Shown piece after piece: positions 14,333 through 16,325 of a stretch of DNA of 16,325 nucleotides. The notes under the pieces are model-generated. The model did not search any database and was not told where the DNA came from. It saw nothing but the letters and a program-made list of their open reading frames with translations. A program made the position numbers and the translations under genes. The stretch spans positions 1 through 16,325 of the forward strand of contig JAPWVB010000016.1 in the NCBI GenBank assembly GCA_028275205.1. Direction: 5' to 3'. Position 1 is the first letter of the stretch, and each line of letters opens with the position of its first letter. Source of the DNA: Candidatus Acetothermia bacterium. Lineage in GTDB: Bacteria; Bipolaricaulota; Bipolaricaulia; RBG-16-55-9; DRXL01.

Positions 14333-16261
14333 ATGAAGAAAGTCTTTGCAGTTGGGCTGTTGGTAGTGTTTGCGTTAGGGATGGCGGCCACGACGGTGTT
14401 GGCGGCCGACCCTGTGGCACCGGTGATCAATCAGGTGAAGTCGCTCAAGCAGAAGTGGGTGGAGATCACCCTGCTGCTGGGGGACCTGAACGGGTATCTC
14501 TATGAGATGCAGAACGAGCTGGAGGAGGCCAGTGGGGCGGACGAGTCGACCAAGCTAGCGGCGCTCAATCACATTCGGGCGGCGCGCACCATCAAGGACC
14601 TCTTCATCCTCAACGTCGTCATCCCAGAGATCCAGGGATGGATCACAGACATCAATGCTGAGATGGAGGAGCTGGGTGACAGCCTAGATGGCCTGAAAGA
14701 CACGTTCTGTCCTCCTGACGGCGAGTGCTTGCCCAAGTTCCCTGGGTACAGCCGCGTCTTCGTGCGGATCAACCAGAAGATGACCACGATCGGGACCATC
14801 TTTGACGACTTCTCCGGCGAGCTTGGCACCGATCTCACAGGCGCGCTGGGGGAGGCTGATGCGGATAATACTACTGGTGAGACGTGCTTGGATCCGACCG
14901 ATGGCAGCACGCCGCTCGACCAAGATGATCCCACCGATCCTGAGACGCTGAACGAGTGCATAGACCTGGCGGAGGGGTTCTTGCTTGACGACGACTTCGG
15001 CAGTGCGGACCTGGCGCTGGAGCGCGCGGGGACGCAGCTCATCCCGGACATGATCGAGCCGATGAAGCAGCTGCTGCTGCGCAAGCTGCGCCAGGTGCAG
15101 ATCGAGCTGACGAGCATTGAGCGGGAGCTCAAGCGGCTGCAGCGGGTGAAGATCAAGCGGCGCCCCGCGGAGGAGATCACGCAGGTGCAGAGCGCCAGCC
15201 TCGCTGGAGGGTTTGTGGCCCTGCAGACGCTGCCCTCGCTCAAGGACGTCCTGGACGAGATCAAGGGGCTGCGCATCCTGACCAAGGACGCGGAGTACTA
15301 CCTGCACGACATTGACGACGAGCTGGACTTCATCTTGGACCTGCTGGCCCAAGCCAAGGCCGAGATCGAGACCGGGGCGACGGCCTCCGAGGTGAAGACG
15401 CTCATCGATCTGGCGATCGAGAAGAAGGAGCTGACCCTGCTGGTCGATCTGTTCAGCTTGGAGGCGACCATTGACGAGATGATCGACCAGAAGGCCGCGC
15501 TGGAGGCTAAGATCGAGGCGCTCTGTGCTGCGGGCAAGATCAAGAATCCCAAGAGCTGCTTCCGCATCCTGGACGAGCTGGCCCAGATCAACGCCAAGCT
15601 GACCTTTGTGAAGGGAGTCATCGCCTTCATTTCGGACAAGCTGGACAACGGTCGGCCAGATGGCTTCCCGCCGTGCGAGACGACCGATCCGTGCGACGAC
15701 GTGGACGACTGGCTCCTCGATGCCATGGACGAGCTGGAGACCGCTGGGTACGACTACGACGCCGAGCGGATCATCGTGGACATCATCAACGCCATGGACC
15801 TGATCCATGAGGCGATGGCCAAGAAGGACTGCATTCTGCTGGGGCTGAGCTGCCCGGTGGAGAGCGAGCTGCGCGGGTTCAAGGGGCTGATCAAGTGGAT
15901 CCTCACGGAGCTGCGGTTTGTGGAGAAGCTGGTGCGCAAGGAAGTGCGCGTAGTCATCCAGCCGCGGCCGCGCAGTGGGGAGCTTGAGCCCTTAGCGGTG
16001 CAGGCGATCGAGGCCACGACGCGCGAGCTGCGCGTGCTGGGGACGGGGATCGCCGGCTTCACGGTGCAGGTCTACGGGCTCAACGGCCAGCTGGTGGTGA
16101 CCCGCGAGGTCGAGGGCAGCAGTGCCCTGCGGCTGGAGGAGCTGCGAGCTGGCAATGGAGCCCCGCTGGCCAACGGGGTCTACCTGTACGTGGTGCAGGT
16201 GCGAGGCTACGATGGCCAAGTGATCCAGTCCCAGATCAACAAGCTCGTCATCCTCCGCTAA
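14333..16261 (+). CDS. Exported coiled-coil protein with conserved Cys core and FlgD-like tail (paralogue of 11143-12960)
   Basis: Unrecognised family; 642 residues. ATG follows AAGGAGG (14315-14321) by 11 nt. The signal peptide ends at VLA/A (about residue 24). The body is helical, with heptad-rich stretches (IERELKRLQRVKIKRR; LDEIKGLRILTKDAEYYLHDI). It matches the 11143 protein over nearly its full length, best in residues about 435-530 (SDKLDNGRP, DPCDDVDDWLLD, DYDAERI, KKDCILLGLSCPVES). An acidic Asp/Thr-rich segment near residues 180-210, with Cys on both sides, is not matched in the paralogue. The last 78 residues are a well-preserved copy of the shared tail (NGVYLYVVQVRG, ending KLVILR). 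Helical rod plus C-terminal attachment domain suggests a surface-fibre or spacer protein, but this is inference. A strong terminator follows. Confidence 0.82.
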   Translation: MKKVFAVGLLVVFALGMAATTVLAADPVAPVINQVKSLKQKWVEITLLLGDLNGYLYEMQNELEEASGADESTKLAALNHIRAARTIKDLFILNVVIPEIQGWITDINAEMEELGDSLDGLKDTFCPPDGECLPKFPGYSRVFVRINQKMTTIGTIFDDFSGELGTDLTGALGEADADNTTGETCLDPTDGSTPLDQDDPTDPETLNECIDLAEGFLLDDDFGSADLALERAGTQLIPDMIEPMKQLLLRKLRQVQIELTSIERELKRLQRVKIKRRPAEEITQVQSASLAGGFVALQTLPSLKDVLDEIKGLRILTKDAEYYLHDIDDELDFILDLLAQAKAEIETGATASEVKTLIDLAIEKKELTLLVDLFSLEATIDEMIDQKAALEAKIEALCAAGKIKNPKSCFRILDELAQINAKLTFVKGVIAFISDKLDNGRPDGFPPCETTDPCDDVDDWLLDAMDELETAGYDYDAERIIVDIINAMDLIHEAMAKKDCILLGLSCPVESELRGFKGLIKWILTELRFVEKLVRKEVRVVIQPRPRSGELEPLAVQAIEATTRELRVLGTGIAGFTVQVYGLNGQLVVTREVEGSSALRLEELRAGNGAPLANGVYLYVVQVRGYDGQVIQSQINKLVILR

Positions 16262-16286
16262 GACGAGCGACCACGAGCAAGACGAC

Positions 16287-16325
16287 GAGGCCCGGGGCTC
16301 TCTCAGCTCCGGGCCTCTTGTTTTT
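16287..16325 (+). terminator. Strong intrinsic terminator
   Basis: GAGGCCCGG (16287-16295) pairs with CCGGGCCTC (16309-16317). Four more inner pairs, one of them G-T, give a 13-bp stem with a 5-nt loop, followed by TTGTTTTT to the window edge. This is a textbook rho-independent terminator for the 14333 gene. Confidence 0.93.

Overview
The window reads as one block of a bacterial chromosome with all genes on the + strand. GC is fairly high and the starts are a mix of ATG and GTG, mostly preceded by AAGGAGG or GGAGG ribosome sites. It opens with the 3' part of an aldehyde dehydrogenase gene. The rest is a run of nine genes whose products all carry an export signal: seven Sec signal peptides and two lipoprotein signals. 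I see no transposase, integrase, phage gene, tRNA, rRNA or CRISPR array. The domain mix (FG-GAP propeller, PKD, cohesin-like, dockerin, RTX, FlgD/T9SS-like C-terminal tails) and the sequence style remind me of uncultured thermophilic lineages such as Acetothermia/Bipolaricaulota. That placement is a low-confidence guess.

Layout: (1) 1-962, aldehyde dehydrogenase, 5' end missing. (2) 1069-3483, seven-repeat FG-GAP propeller + PKD + dockerin + C-terminal tail. (3) 3621-5792, two repeat modules + cohesin-like domain + dockerin + tail. (4) 5892-6596, Sec-exported RTX nonapeptide-repeat protein, in an operon with (5) 6615-7646, a PKD/propeller lipoprotein. (6) 7722-10094, paralogue of gene 3. (7) 10249-11055, exported helical protein. 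(8) 11143-12960, coiled-coil protein with tail. (9) 13091-14128, paralogue of lipoprotein 5. (10) 14333-16261, paralogue of gene 8, closed by a strong intrinsic terminator.

How they may work together: three proteins carry dockerins, two of these also carry a cohesin-like domain on the same chain, and five end in a related roughly 65-residue domain finishing in K-[LF]-[VT]-hydrophobic. This suggests a non-cellulosomal, calcium-dependent surface assembly, possibly self-linking through cohesin-dockerin pairs, with two lipoprotein propellers anchored nearby. No carbohydrate-active enzyme is visible in the window, so the function is unknown.

The most striking signal is in the DNA between the genes. 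Five promoters (before genes 2, 3, 6, 8 and 10) lack a recognisable -35 box. Each has a 5-4-5 inverted repeat of type GTNAY-N4-RTNAC centred 29.5-30.5 bp before the first base of a good -10 box, which is about -41.5 from the expected transcript start. This is the geometry of a class II activator of the CRP/FNR type. Two further copies (before genes 7 and 9) lie downstream of the -10 box, where a bound protein would be expected to repress. The cluster therefore looks like a local regulon under one, or two related, CRP/FNR-like factors.
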